This document shows, piece by piece, positions 39,220 through 49,700 of a DNA stretch of 64,000 nucleotides (position 1 is the stretch's first letter; the number at the start of each line of letters is the position of its first letter). The position numbers and the translations under genes were made by a program. Source of the stretch: an uncultured Marinobacter sp. Lineage in GTDB: Bacteria; Pseudomonadota; Gammaproteobacteria; Pseudomonadales; Oleiphilaceae. The DNA lies in contig NZ_CAMYMK010000010.1 of NCBI RefSeq assembly GCF_947259545.1, positions 1-64,000 of the forward strand, given 5' to 3'. The notes under the pieces are model-generated. The model saw nothing but the letters and a program-made list of their open reading frames with translations. It had not been told where the DNA came from and ran no database searches.

Positions 39220-42194
39220 AAACATACATCAATTTCCGCCTGATACTGTCAGTGGTGGCAATGGCGTTTGCCGCCACAGCGAGCGGGCCGGTCTATGCGG
39301 ATGATACCGAGATCTTCTTTACACCGCCGGGCACCTCGCAGATTGTAAAGCCCAATATCATGTTTATCATCGATAATTCGGGCAGCATGGGGACCACCGT
39401 CGATAATACCGAGACTACCCGCATGCAAGTGGTGCAAACGGTGACCAAGAACTTGATCGACAAGATGCAGGACGTGAATGTCGGCGTCATGAAGTTCAAC
39501 ATCCAGACAAAATGCACCAGTAAAGATGACGCCGGTAACTGTACCGAAAAAACAGCTTATACCGAGAGTGGTGGCCATATCCTGTCTGCGCCGGTCGACG
39601 TGGAGGCTAACGCGACAACCTTGAAGGGATTAGTTGATGGTCTGTCCCCGGTAGGTAACACGCCTTTATCTGAAACCCTGGCTGAAACCGCTCGCTACTT
39701 TCGGGGTGATGCCCCCTTGTACGATGACGAGCCGATCTCATCGGTCACTTCCGAGACGGATGGGTCATACGTTTCGCCGGTTACCTACCAGTGCCAGAAG
39801 AACTATGCTGTTTTCCTGACTGACGGTGCACCTACTGCCGATGATACTGACTCGTCTATTGGTACCTATATAGGCCAGACTTGCGGGGATGGGAACGCAT
39901 CGGATTCCAATGGCAGTTGCCTGGACGAAATCGCCGGTTTTCTGGTCGATACTGATATGAGTGGCTCTCTGGATGGCGACCAATACCTGATTACCCATAC
40001 TGTCGGGTTTCACACGGACCAGGCGCTCCTGTCGGATACAGCCGCTGCCGGCGATGGCAATTATTACCTGGCCAATGACCAGGCCGCTTTGGAAGACGCA
40101 TTCGATAAAATCTATCAGGCGGTCCGAGCTCAGGGCACAACTTATGTTTCCCCGGGCGTCGCGATCAATACCTTCGATCGACTGAACCACCTGAACACTC
40201 TCTATTACGCCCTGTTCCGGTCGGATAAGGGTGCCATCTGGGATGGCAACCTGAAGCGTTATAAGCTGGACATTCAGACCGACAATTCCGGTAACTCGGT
40301 TGCGGTCATCGTGGATTCCAATGGTAATCCCGCTATCGACAACACCACCGGTTTCTTTAAAGAAACGGCAAAAAGTTGGTGGAGCCCGGTGGTTGACGGG
40401 CCGGACGTCAGCCTCGGGGGAGCCGCGTCCCAGTTGCCAACGACGACATCCACACGCAATGTTTATTCAAACCTGGACTCTCGTAGTTCGAATCTCACGA
40501 ACTCGGGCAATGCAGTTGTCACTACCAACACCAACATCACCAAGGCGGACCTTGGTGACAGCACCATGACCGATGCGGAATTCGAGAAGATTATCAATTG
40601 GACCCGCGGTGTGGATGTCAACGATGTGGACGGAGACTCGGATACAACCGATGCGCGGCAGCTGCTGGCGGATCCGCTGCATTCTGTTCCCCAGTTGGTG
40701 ATCTACGATGCGACTACCAGCCCCCAGAATACTACTATCTATTACGCGGATAATCAGGGCTTTGTCCATGCCGTGGATGGTAATACAGGACAAAGTGACT
40801 TCGCCTTTATCCCCCGCGAGCTGTTAAAGAACCAGCAGGCGATGATGAACAGTACGGAATCCTCCACCAAGCGGTACGGCATGGATGGCTCCGTTGTGAA
40901 GTGGAGCCATGATGAAAATAACGATGGCAAAATCGCCAGTGCCGATAATGACTTTGTCCGCATCTTCTCTGGTATGCGTCGTGGTGGCAGAAGTTATTAT
41001 GCTCTGGATGTAACCAGCCCCTCCTCGCCCAGCCTGATGTGGTCCATAACTGGAGGTGCGAGTGCCACAAGCGGGTTTGAGGAAATGGGGCAAACCTGGT
41101 CGACACCGGTCAAGACAAAGGTGTCAATCCAGGGGAAAGCTTATGATGTGCTGATCTTCGGTGGCGGTTATGACCCGGATCAGGATTCGGCAACCACCCA
41201 TACTGCCGATGATGAAGGCAGAGCGGTGTATATTGTTGACGCCGCGACGGGAGACCGAATCTGGTGGGCAGGCCCAACTGGCAGCGGCGCAAATCTAGAA
41301 CTTTCGGAGCTGCAGTACAGTATTCCGGCTTCTCCAAAAGTCCTGGACATCAATGGTGACGGCTTTGCTGACCAGATATATGTTGGCGATATGGGCGGTC
41401 AGATTTTCCGTTTTGATACGGGAGATTCCAGTAAGAGCAACACCCTTGTGGTCACTGGCGGGCGCATTGCCAACTTGGGTGTTACCCATTCGGACCTGAC
41501 CGAAACCTCCGAGGAGAAAGCCCGTCGTTTTTATCATACGCCGGATCTGTTCGGGATAAAGATCGGTGGCACGCGGTATCTGGGCCTGGCGATTGGTTCC
41601 GGCTATCAGGCGCACCCGCTCAATACCACGATCAAGGACAGGCTCTACATGCTGAAAATTGAATCGGTGAGTTCGGCGCCTATTAATCCTGCAGACGAAA
41701 CCGAAACCGAAGTGCTCTATGAAACCCTGACCGAAGATGATCTGTATGACGCAACAGATAACGTCATTCAGGAGGGCACTGACGCTGAAAAGACCGCGGC
41801 TTCGACTGACCTGGCAGGCAAGCATGGCTGGTTTATCCGTCTGACCAATGCGGGCGAAAAGGTTCTGTCCGAAAGTACGACGGTCAATAACGAAATCTAC
41901 GTGACCACTTATGAACCCAAAGCCAGCGATAACCCCTGCCTTCCGCCAACGGGTACATCCAGGCTTTACCATCTTTCGGCATTTGATGGCAGGGCGGTGC
42001 AGAATTACGACGGCACAGGGGCCGATGACGCTCTGACCAAGGGCGATCGTTATGTTGATCTGATTACCGCTGGCCTGCCCCCAACACCTCAGAGGATGCG
42101 GGTTGAGGATACGGATGTTGTTTGTATCGGCACGGAGTGCAGGACCATCAATACGGTCAAGGGCGTTGTGGAAACCTATTGGTATGAGGATTAA
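39216..42194 (+). CDS. pilY1: PilY1-like type IV pilus tip adhesin, cluster 1
   Basis: 992 aa with a signal peptide (cut near VYA/DD). A von Willebrand A domain has an intact metal site DNSGS (Asp53, Ser55, Ser57), and a C-terminal beta-propeller region follows (IYYADNQGFVHAVDGNTG; FSGMRRGGRSYYALDV). Calcium-loop-like stretches lie near 566 (DENNDGKIASAD) and 711 (DINGDG). An RGD tripeptide occurs in the A domain (FRGDAP). PilY1 proteins act in surface adhesion, mechanosensing and calcium-dependent pilus extension. The ATG is preceded by an unusually complete ribosome site, AGGAGGTGAT at 39201-39210. Confidence 0.93.
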   Translation: MKTYINFRLILSVVAMAFAATASGPVYADDTEIFFTPPGTSQIVKPNIMFIIDNSGSMGTTVDNTETTRMQVVQTVTKNLIDKMQDVNVGVMKFNIQTKCTSKDDAGNCTEKTAYTESGGHILSAPVDVEANATTLKGLVDGLSPVGNTPLSETLAETARYFRGDAPLYDDEPISSVTSETDGSYVSPVTYQCQKNYAVFLTDGAPTADDTDSSIGTYIGQTCGDGNASDSNGSCLDEIAGFLVDTDMSGSLDGDQYLITHTVGFHTDQALLSDTAAAGDGNYYLANDQAALEDAFDKIYQAVRAQGTTYVSPGVAINTFDRLNHLNTLYYALFRSDKGAIWDGNLKRYKLDIQTDNSGNSVAVIVDSNGNPAIDNTTGFFKETAKSWWSPVVDGPDVSLGGAASQLPTTTSTRNVYSNLDSRSSNLTNSGNAVVTTNTNITKADLGDSTMTDAEFEKIINWTRGVDVNDVDGDSDTTDARQLLADPLHSVPQLVIYDATTSPQNTTIYYADNQGFVHAVDGNTGQSDFAFIPRELLKNQQAMMNSTESSTKRYGMDGSVVKWSHDENNDGKIASADNDFVRIFSGMRRGGRSYYALDVTSPSSPSLMWSITGGASATSGFEEMGQTWSTPVKTKVSIQGKAYDVLIFGGGYDPDQDSATTHTADDEGRAVYIVDAATGDRIWWAGPTGSGANLELSELQYSIPASPKVLDINGDGFADQIYVGDMGGQIFRFDTGDSSKSNTLVVTGGRIANLGVTHSDLTETSEEKARRFYHTPDLFGIKIGGTRYLGLAIGSGYQAHPLNTTIKDRLYMLKIESVSSAPINPADETETEVLYETLTEDDLYDATDNVIQEGTDAEKTAASTDLAGKHGWFIRLTNAGEKVLSESTTVNNEIYVTTYEPKASDNPCLPPTGTSRLYHLSAFDGRAVQNYDGTGADDALTKGDRYVDLITAGLPPTPQRMRVEDTDVVCIGTECRTINTVKGVVETYWYED

Positions 42195-42200
42195 GGTTTG

Positions 42201-42653
42201 ATGAGATCATACAAAGATCAAAAGGGTTTCACCCTGATTGAATTGATGATTGTGGTGGCTATCGTGGGTATTCTTGCCGCTATTGCGTATCCGAGCTACA
42301 CCGAGCATGTCCAAAAAACCAAGCGTTCGGATGGTCAGGGGGCGCTGATGGGACTTGCAGGCGCCATGGAACGGCACTATGCCTCTAACAACGCCTATAC
42401 GGGGGCTGCAAGCGGTGGAGCAGATACAGGATCACCTGCCATTTATCCCGACGAGGCGCCTTTGGATGGCAATGATAAGTATTATGACTTAACCATTCAG
42501 GCTGCGGATGCCACGTCCTTTACGTTGAGGGCGACTCCCAAGGGAGCGCAAGCCGGAGACGGCATGCTGGAGCTGGATTCTACCGGAGCAAGGCGATGGG
42601 ATCGGGATGACAGTAAGGCTTTCGAGACTGGGGAGAATACCTGGAGTAAATAA
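42201..42653 (+). CDS. pilE: type IV pilin PilE-like, cluster 1
   Basis: 150 aa with site [29 protein letters not shown], the canonical PilE/PilA N-terminal helix with Glu5. The C-terminus ([19 protein letters not shown] ... GENTWSK) is the minor pilin PilE pattern. ATG 42201 follows AAGG; the TTG one codon earlier is rejected. Last gene of cluster 1, closed by a terminator. Confidence 0.93.
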   Translation: MRSYKDQKGFTLIELMIVVAIVGILAAIAYPSYTEHVQKTKRSDGQGALMGLAGAMERHYASNNAYTGAASGGADTGSPAIYPDEAPLDGNDKYYDLTIQAADATSFTLRATPKGAQAGDGMLELDSTGARRWDRDDSKAFETGENTWSK

Positions 42654-42663
42654 ACTCTTTATC

Positions 42664-42691
42664 AAAGCCGGTCTGATGACCGGCTTTTTTT
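42664..42691 (+). terminator. rho-independent terminator after pilin cluster 1
   Basis: AAAGCCGGTC and GACCGGCTTT around TGAT, followed by a T run. It ends the fimU-to-pilE operon just before the convergent orphan pseudopilin gene. Confidence 0.93.
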
Positions 42692-42698
42692 GCCCCGT

Positions 42699-43259
42699 TT
42701 AACACGTAATGGTGGCTCCCCAGCGCAGCGTGATAACGCCGTCTGCATCATTATCGAGTTCGACCCGAAAACGTCCTGCCATATTCACGGGCATATACGT
42801 CATGGTGCCACTATCGATCTCGTTGGGGCAAAGGACCAGACTGCCGGGCGACCCGTGGGCCATGCCGTTTTCATTGAAGCGGAAGTAGCCCCGTCCGCCG
42901 GTCCGCGAGTGCAGTGTGAAAGATCTGTTCCCGGGAGCCAGTTGTCTCAGGATACTGCCATCGTCTGGTTGTTTATCCTTGTTCTCGTCTATGAAGACCG
43001 CTACCGGTAACTCCCAGTTGTCCACGCACTGTTGTTTATCCGAAAGGGGGCAGACGGTAACGAGTTTGCGTTGGCTGGCGGCGCTCCAGCGGGCGAAAGC
43101 AAACAGTCCGTGGTAGTTTTCAAGAATAGCTCTGTGCTGTCCCTTGTTGACCAGACTGTTCCAGGCAGGTACGGCTAAACTCAGAGTGATGGCGGCAATC
43201 GCTATGACAATAATCAGTTCCAGTAAGGTAAAACCTGTGGGATGCTTGGTAGGCAGCAT
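42699..43259 (-). CDS. orphan GspH/FimT-family pseudopilin in reverse orientation
   Basis: A 186-aa prepilin-like protein with site KHPTG/FTLLELIIVIAIAAITLSLAVPAW and a GspH beta domain (VTVCPLSDKQQC, VFIDENKDKQPDDGSILRQL). The start MLPTKHP (complement 43257-43259) has GGAG 8 nt upstream; a GTG 12 codons earlier is in frame. It lies alone on the minus strand between the two pilin clusters, so it is not co-transcribed with either. The role could be a spare FimT or a DNA-uptake minor pilin; this cannot be decided from sequence. Confidence 0.85.
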   Translation of the reverse strand: MLPTKHPTGFTLLELIIVIAIAAITLSLAVPAWNSLVNKGQHRAILENYHGLFAFARWSAASQRKLVTVCPLSDKQQCVDNWELPVAVFIDENKDKQPDDGSILRQLAPGNRSFTLHSRTGGRGYFRFNENGMAHGSPGSLVLCPNEIDSGTMTYMPVNMAGRFRVELDNDADGVITLRWGATITC

Positions 43260-43436
43260 TCTGAACGCTCCATGTTGTTGGTAATGACTGGCCACTGACT
43301 TCCTGTCAGGACCGGGGCGGGAAGTATAACTGATAACTCCTGGTGGATATGAGGGGCGCGTTTCTCAAAATCTGGTTATTGAATTTTTGCGTTTAGATGC
43401 CTAACCGGCCAAGCCATACATAGATTGAGGAAAAAT

Positions 43437-43916
43437 ATGCAGTGTTCACCGCCCTCCGGTCAGACCGGCTTTACCCTGATTGAGTTGATGATCGCCGTTG
43501 CCATCATTGGCATCCTCGCAGCGATTGCCTATCCCAGTTACCTGGAGCACGTAAAGAGTACCAGGCGTGGAGATGCGCAAGGCGATTTGGCGACTTTTGC
43601 GAATGCCATGGAGCGCTATTACACCCGGAACAGCACGTACATTGGTGCTGACGGTGGTAGTTCAGATATAAGCAACACGCTCACCGTTCCCGATGCGTCG
43701 GTATTTCGGAGTCAGTCACCTGCCGATGGAACGGCTTTCTATAACCTGAGAATCTACAACCTGACGGCCAACAGCTACGAGTTGAGAGCAGTGCCAATTG
43801 CGGGAACCCCTCAAGCGGGTGATGGCTTTCTTCAGCTTATGTCTTCGGGTATGCGTGGCTGGGATCGCAACAACCTGGGTTCGATTGATGCCGGAGAGCA
43901 GTCCTGGTCGAAGTAG
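43437..43916 (+). CDS. second type IV pilin PilE-like protein
   Basis: 159 aa, site [28 protein letters not shown]. The C-terminus (QAGDGFLQLMSSGMRGWDRNN ... GEQSWSK) closely parallels the PilE of cluster 1, so the two are paralogues. ATG 43437 follows TTGAGGA; the TTG at 43425 is rejected. It is separated from cluster 2 by 233 bp with its own candidate promoter, and may supply the PilE missing from that set. Confidence 0.9.
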   Translation: MQCSPPSGQTGFTLIELMIAVAIIGILAAIAYPSYLEHVKSTRRGDAQGDLATFANAMERYYTRNSTYIGADGGSSDISNTLTVPDASVFRSQSPADGTAFYNLRIYNLTANSYELRAVPIAGTPQAGDGFLQLMSSGMRGWDRNNLGSIDAGEQSWSK

Positions 43917-44048
43917 AATGGCTGTCTAAACGTCAGTGAAGTCCATGTCATTGGAGGACATTCCTGTTGCTCCATGTATCCCTCCAATTGCGAAATGCGT
44001 CACAACAGTTCCAAATTGTCAATTGTTGAAAAACTCATCGATTTAGCG

Positions 44049-44077
44049 TTAACAAACCAATCCTAACGGCCGATAAA
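44049..44077 (+). promoter_or_regulatory. candidate sigma-70 promoter for pilin cluster 2
   Basis: TTAACA (44049-44054), 17-bp spacer, GATAAA (44072-44077), 72 bp before the first gene of cluster 2. The surrounding gap is AT-rich compared with its neighbours. Confidence 0.45.
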
Positions 44078-44149
44078 TAGTGTAATGTCGGTAATGCAGG
44101 GACGAATCTGGTTTCCCGGTAACGAAGCGAACTCGGGAGTTTTCTCAGT

Positions 44150-44662
44150 ATGACGCTCAAAAGCCAAAAAGGGTTCACTTTAATTGAACTGATGGTGACC
44201 ATTGCCGTTCTGGCGATTATTGTCGGCTGGGCGATTCCCTCGATGTACTCGCTGATCAATCAAAATCGGCTCACCGCCACCTCCAATCAAATGCTCGGTC
44301 TGATCAACCAGGCCCGTAGTGAAGCTCTGCGCAGGGCGGGCAGGGTCTGGGTCTCTCCCCTTGATGGCAGTTCCTGGTCCTCGGGCGTTGCCATCTGGCG
44401 TGATGCGGATGGTGATGGCACCCGCAGCGATTCGGAAATCATCCGTATGGTGGAAGGTAGCAGCGGTCCGATCTCCGTGACCGGATCGGCATCTTCCCTG
44501 GCAACGGCGCCCTTCGGCTTCAATGGAGCCGGCTTCGCCATTGATGAACAGGCATACCAAATGACCGTGTGCATCGATGGCAAAACCGATGGCCAGGAAA
44601 TCGAGATCAATGGCGGCGGCCAGATCCGGGCCCAAAGCGCTGTGTGCGGAGGTGGCGGATGA
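44150..44662 (+). CDS. fimT: type IV minor pilin, FimT/FimU-like (GspH family), cluster 2
   Basis: 170 aa, site [29 protein letters not shown], GspH-type domain (NQARSEALRRAGRVWVSP). An acidic loop DADGDGTRSDSE at 85-96 resembles an EF-hand loop, though position 8 is Arg rather than hydrophobic. Glycine-rich end (AVCGGGG). The stop overlaps the next gene as ATGA. The name fimT or fimU is by family and position only. Confidence 0.88.
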   Translation: MTLKSQKGFTLIELMVTIAVLAIIVGWAIPSMYSLINQNRLTATSNQMLGLINQARSEALRRAGRVWVSPLDGSSWSSGVAIWRDADGDGTRSDSEIIRMVEGSSGPISVTGSASSLATAPFGFNGAGFAIDEQAYQMTVCIDGKTDGQEIEINGGGQIRAQSAVCGGGG

Positions 44663-45135
44663 TTCGTCAACAACGTGGCGTGGGCATGATCGAAATTCTG
44701 GTGGCCACCCTGATTTTTGCCATTGGCCTGCTTGGTGTTGCCGGCATGCAGGTATTTACCCTAAAGATGAACAGCAATTCGGACATCCGCACCCGGGCGA
44801 CGTTACTGGCTTCGGACATGGTGGAGCGAATGAGGGCCAATCCGAATCAATGGAACGCCTACAGCATGGGCACGGATGAATGTGCGATGGCGGTTGCCGG
44901 AAGTCCTTCTTCTACCAATGTGGCTGCCCTTGACCGCCGTCAGTGGTGTCTCAGACTGGCTCGCGAACTGCCTGCTTCTGAAGCAGAGATAGTGGTAGCG
45001 AATGAGGTGGTTACGGTCAGCATTCGCTGGCAGGAGCGCGAAGGGCGTGAATTGGTGGATGCGGACGGCGCGGGTACCGGGTCCGAGCAGAGTACCAATG
45101 AATTCGTATTAAGGGCGAGGCTGGGCAATGCGTAA
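44659..45135 (+). CDS. pilV: type IV minor pilin PilV-like, cluster 2
   Basis: 158 aa beginning MIRQQRG/VGMIEILVATLIFAIGLLGVAGMQ, with the PilV pattern RTRATLLASDMVERMRANP. ATG 44659 follows GGAGGT with 5-nt spacing; the longer frame from 44569 lies inside the previous gene and is rejected. It ends overlapping pilW by 8 bp. The N-terminal helix keeps Glu at mature position 5. Confidence 0.9.
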   Translation: MIRQQRGVGMIEILVATLIFAIGLLGVAGMQVFTLKMNSNSDIRTRATLLASDMVERMRANPNQWNAYSMGTDECAMAVAGSPSSTNVAALDRRQWCLRLARELPASEAEIVVANEVVTVSIRWQEREGRELVDADGAGTGSEQSTNEFVLRARLGNA

Positions 45136-46210
45136 CGTTGAATCAAGCCGGAAGTTACCACAGCAGGGCTTTACGCTGGTTGAGCTGATGGTCTCCATGA
45201 CCCTGGGGCTGATCCTGACTGCGGGCCTGGTGCAGATCTTTGTCTCCAACAAGCAGTCGTTCGTTATGAGCCAGGCCCTGTCGAATGTTCAGGAATCCGG
45301 CCGGGAAGGCGCGATGATTCTGGCGCGGGAGATTCGTAATGCGGATTATTGGGGGTGCATTTCCACGGCTACTTCGGTGCAGAATAATCTGAATTCGGAG
45401 AAAGCCAGTGATCTTTTGGATTTTAGCCGTGGGCTGGAAATTTTCCCCGATGCCGATAGTAATAATGCCATTGTGGATGGCTCTCACGTACTGTTTTTTC
45501 GGGGGATCTCGGGGGCTCCAGAAGTTGGAGTGGAAAAAGTGCCGGCAGCCGATGCGTCGTCACTTCACGTCACTGATGCATCACCATTTTCGAAAGGCGA
45601 TATTCTCCTCGTCACCGATTGTGAGCATGCCAATATTTTTCAAGCCACGACGGTTAGCGACAAAGGCAATGATCTGATGACCCATAACAAAGGGGATTCG
45701 TTTGATCCGGGCAATGAAATCACGACGATGCCGAAAAAATACACTAACAACGCCAAGATCTACCGCCCGTCTGTACAGCGCTATTCCATCCAGGCTGATG
45801 ATCAAGGTCGGCGCTCTCTGGTCGTCGAGCGCGCGTTGCTGGCAAACAACAGCACCAATGCCGATGGCTTTGGTGATCCGGTTGAATTGGTTGCGGATAT
45901 CCGTGACATGCGGACTCTTATCGGTGTAGACACCGATGGTGATGGCGCCGTAAATAGCTGGCAAGACCCTCCCGAAAAAGATGCAGCGAACGCTGCCAAT
46001 TTGCTGGCTCAGACGCTGGTAGTCAAAGTCAGCCTGTTGGCGCGTTCCCGAGATGACAATGTGAACGACGATGCCGTTCAGTTTTGTTTCCCCGGCTGGC
46101 TGGACTGTACCAGTGAGGCCACCGGTCTTCAGACCGCCGATGACAGTGCGCTTTACCGGGTCTACACAATGACCGCCAGCCTTCGCAACCGGACGCTGGA
46201 GGGCACATGA
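45128..46210 (+). CDS. pilW: type IV minor pilin PilW-like, cluster 2
   Basis: 360 aa, site PQQG/FTLVELMVSMTLGLILTAGLVQIF, with QESGREGAMILAREIRNADYWGC matching PilW. A calcium-loop-like DTDGDGAVNSWQD occurs near residue 265. Low overall similarity to the PilW of cluster 1 indicates old divergence rather than a recent duplication. Confidence 0.9.
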   Translation: MRNVESSRKLPQQGFTLVELMVSMTLGLILTAGLVQIFVSNKQSFVMSQALSNVQESGREGAMILAREIRNADYWGCISTATSVQNNLNSEKASDLLDFSRGLEIFPDADSNNAIVDGSHVLFFRGISGAPEVGVEKVPAADASSLHVTDASPFSKGDILLVTDCEHANIFQATTVSDKGNDLMTHNKGDSFDPGNEITTMPKKYTNNAKIYRPSVQRYSIQADDQGRRSLVVERALLANNSTNADGFGDPVELVADIRDMRTLIGVDTDGDGAVNSWQDPPEKDAANAANLLAQTLVVKVSLLARSRDDNVNDDAVQFCFPGWLDCTSEATGLQTADDSALYRVYTMTASLRNRTLEGT

Positions 46211-46761
46211 TGAGAGCCTATAACCGGCAGCAGGGAGCGGCACTGGTGATGACCCTGCTCATCCTGCTGATCCTGACGTTGCTGGCCTCCAGCAACATGG
46301 AGCGAACCACCATGCAGGAATTGATGGTGAATGCCCAGCGTGACGGTGAAATGACGCTGGAGCTGACCGAGGAGGTTCTGCGGGAAGCGGAGCGAACAGT
46401 CGATACGGTGGTGGTGTTGTCCGACGCCGATGACGATGGCCCTCTGTACGCCGCCGGTACGGCTCCGGATCCCCTCGATCCATCCACCTGGACTGAAGCC
46501 AACACCTACGCGGCCCAAGACACCTACGATGACTGGGTGGCGGAGTTTGGCACAAAATCCCTGGCGGTACCCAGGTACTACATTGAGGTGGTTGGCGATG
46601 TTCAAGGAATGAGTCAGGTCACCGATGTGGTGATGGCGGGCAGGCAGGATATGACCGCCGGCGATATTCGCCCGACGGGGTTCCGGATCGTTGCCATGTC
46701 ACAGGGGCTCAGCGGAAACGCCCGCAGAGTCGTGGAAGTCTATTATGCAGGTGAATTATGA
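46207..46761 (+). CDS. pilX: type IV minor pilin PilX-like, cluster 2
   Basis: 184 aa, N-terminus RQQG/AALVMTLLILLILTLLASSNMERTTMQELM, the PilX pattern without Glu5. It overlaps pilW and pilY1 by 4 bp each. The acidic segment SDADDDGPLYAAGTAPDPLDP in the middle is unlike the cluster 1 protein. Confidence 0.88.
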   Translation: MMRAYNRQQGAALVMTLLILLILTLLASSNMERTTMQELMVNAQRDGEMTLELTEEVLREAERTVDTVVVLSDADDDGPLYAAGTAPDPLDPSTWTEANTYAAQDTYDDWVAEFGTKSLAVPRYYIEVVGDVQGMSQVTDVVMAGRQDMTAGDIRPTGFRIVAMSQGLSGNARRVVEVYYAGEL

Positions 46762-49700
46762 ATAACCGGCTGTCAGTGTTTGCGCGCAATGTGTTCCTGG
46801 CGTTCTGTCTGGTGCTACCGGCGTCCGGCTATGCGTCCACCGGGGGGCTGGCCCAGACGCCGCTGTTCATCAGTCCCGGCACCCAGCATAACGTGATGTT
46901 CGTGATGGACGATTCCAGGCTCATGGACCTGGAACTGTTGCTCGACGGAGCGGCCTTCGGGCGTGTGGATGATGAAACCCTGACCACCTGGTTTGGCCAG
47001 TTGCTGGAAGGGTCGGGCATCGACTTCCTGGGGTTGTCCAGCTCACTGATTGGTGGCGCGAACTATGGTTACCTGTTTGAAACCTTTCTTGCGCCGGAAT
47101 CCGGTGGTGTACGACGGTACAACGGCCAGCGTCTGAATGAAGACCATCAGGTGGTTCCGCCGATCAAGGCCTTCGGGTTTATGCGTTCAAGCGCCTATAA
47201 CCCGCAGTACTACGATCCAGCCATTGATTACACTCCCTGGAGCCAGGACGGCGTGTACGCCGATGCCGAACTGGGCAACCCGCTTCTTGATCCCAACTAC
47301 CCGATGACTTTTGACGACGCGACCACGACGGCGGGTGGTGAGCTGATATCCGGTTTTACCGATCTAATTGAGGACGCTTTTTGTGCTTCTTTCGACAGCT
47401 GGCTTCTTAATCCACTGGGGCTGCCAAAGCCTGATTATTGCCTGGAGAACTATCCACTGGCCGAGACCCGAATATTACCTTTCGCTTTCTCGGGAAATCT
47501 GGCCCAGCAGTTGAAAATTGCCACCGACACCGGGGCAAGTGTTAACAGGGTCATTTCCGAGGGGCTTGATGGCAGTTTGAGTCTTTCCGATGCAACCGAA
47601 ATGGGGTTGGGATGCACGGCGGAACAATTGAGTGCAAATTTTCAGGATCTCGCGGGCGATCTTGTTCAGGACGTATACTACCAGTGTATTGCTTTTACTC
47701 CGGCCACTTACTACGTTCCGGTTAGTGAAGGTTCCTACGAGCTTTGGTTCTTGCCTCAAACCTATGACTGTGCCTCGCCCAACCCTGAACATTACAGGGA
47801 GCTCGTTGAACGATGGTCGCTTGAGGGCAGTCTGACATTCAAGCGAGCAGACGGTACTACGCCTTTTGACGGCGCACTGGCGCCCGACGGTCGCTGTCTT
47901 GAAAGGGTTCGTGTCAACGACGAAGATCGGTCTTACAACCCGGGAACCGATTACCAGCGGACCTTCGTTGAAGAACTGCAGAACTTTTCAAACTGGTTCC
48001 AGTACCACCGCAGTCGCCATCAGTCCGTTCGCTACGGATTGGGCGAATCCCTGCAGTCCATCAGCGGCGTTCGCGCCGACCTTCTGACAGCCAATGACCG
48101 CTCCACGGATGCGGTTATGCTGGATACCGGCGACCGGACGAGCGGCGGCGACTTTGAGGCACTGCAGGAGAAGGTGTTCCATGCCTATGATGACGTGCCC
48201 GCCACCAATGAGGCGCCGTTGCGGGGAGCGCTGGACTATGCTGGCACCCAATACCAGAGAACTGGCGTGGATGCTCCTATTCAGTATGAATGCCAGCGTA
48301 ATTATACACTGATGTATACCGATGGGTTTGCCACGGACTACGAGGCCCATCCGACTTCGTTGGCCGATATCGCGGAAAACTACTACTCAACCAATTTGAG
48401 GACAGACCTACCGAGAGGCCAGGTCCGTATTCCGGGCCAGTGCCTGGATAATGACCCCTACCCGGGGCTGGACTGTAACTCCAACCTGCATATGAACACC
48501 TATGGCGTGTTGCTGGGATCAAAGGGCAGTGTCTATGGGCAGCTGATTGACGGCACACTCTATGATTCTGTAGACGATGTTCATGCCAGCGCGCCGGACT
48601 GGCCGGATGTCAATGACGCGACGGACGCTGATATCTCAATCTTCCAGATTGATGACCTTTACCGTGCCACCGTAAATGGTAAAGGGGAAATCTATAACGC
48701 CCGCCTGCCTACTGATATCACAGACGGTCTGAACCGTGCGCTGGAAGATATCGACAATCAGTCGGGCGCAGCGGCCGCTGTGACATTCAGCAGTGCCACC
48801 GTGGAATCGGACTCGTTGATCTTCAGCGCTATCTTCAACAGTCGTCGCTGGAGTGGGCAGCTGTCTGCGCGGGCGCTGAACAGTAGCAATGGCCGACTGG
48901 TAAAGAACGCTGCCGGTTCTTACATCGGCGATGTTGTGTGGGAGGCCGGTGCCCGGCTTGATAGCCGGAATTTGAGTGCGAATGCCCGGGAGATTATCAC
49001 CTACAATTCTGTGACCGGTCAGGGGGTACCGTTCCAATGGTCAAACCTGAACACAACTCAGCGCGCTGACCTGTTGGCAGGCACAGACAGCCTGGATGCG
49101 ACCGCGGCAGAAAGTCTGGCGATTGATCGGCTGACCTATCTTCGCGGGGATCGCAGCAAGGAGGCCCCGTTAGGTCAGTTCCGTGTTCGGGACAGTCGCC
49201 TCGGCGATATTGTTCACAGTGCCCCGGTTTATGTGGCCGAGCCGCGGATGGGATGGCCTGATAAGTTCCCCTACGGAGCCGAGGGTGCCCGTTATTCGGA
49301 TTTTCGTTACTCCGATACCGTTTCCGGACGAACGCCGGTGGTCTATGTGGGTGCCAACGACGGTATGCTCCATGCGTTTGAGGCTACCCGGGATGCGACC
49401 GGAGGCGATGAATTGTTCGCCTACGTTCCGGATCTGGTCTTCAATGACAGTTCTGGGAAAGGCCTCAATTACCTCACCGACCCGGGTTACCTGCACCGCT
49501 ATTACGTAGATCTCACGCCAACAGTTGTCGATGCCTATATCGATGTTGGCGACGGTACGGGGGATGGCTGGCGGAGCCTGCTGATTGGTGGTTTGCGTGC
49601 CGGTGGACGGGGCCTGTTTGCGCTCGATATCACCTCTCCGGACAGTGTCGGAGAGACAAGCGCCGGGGACCTCGCACTCTGGGAGTTTGTGAACGACGAC

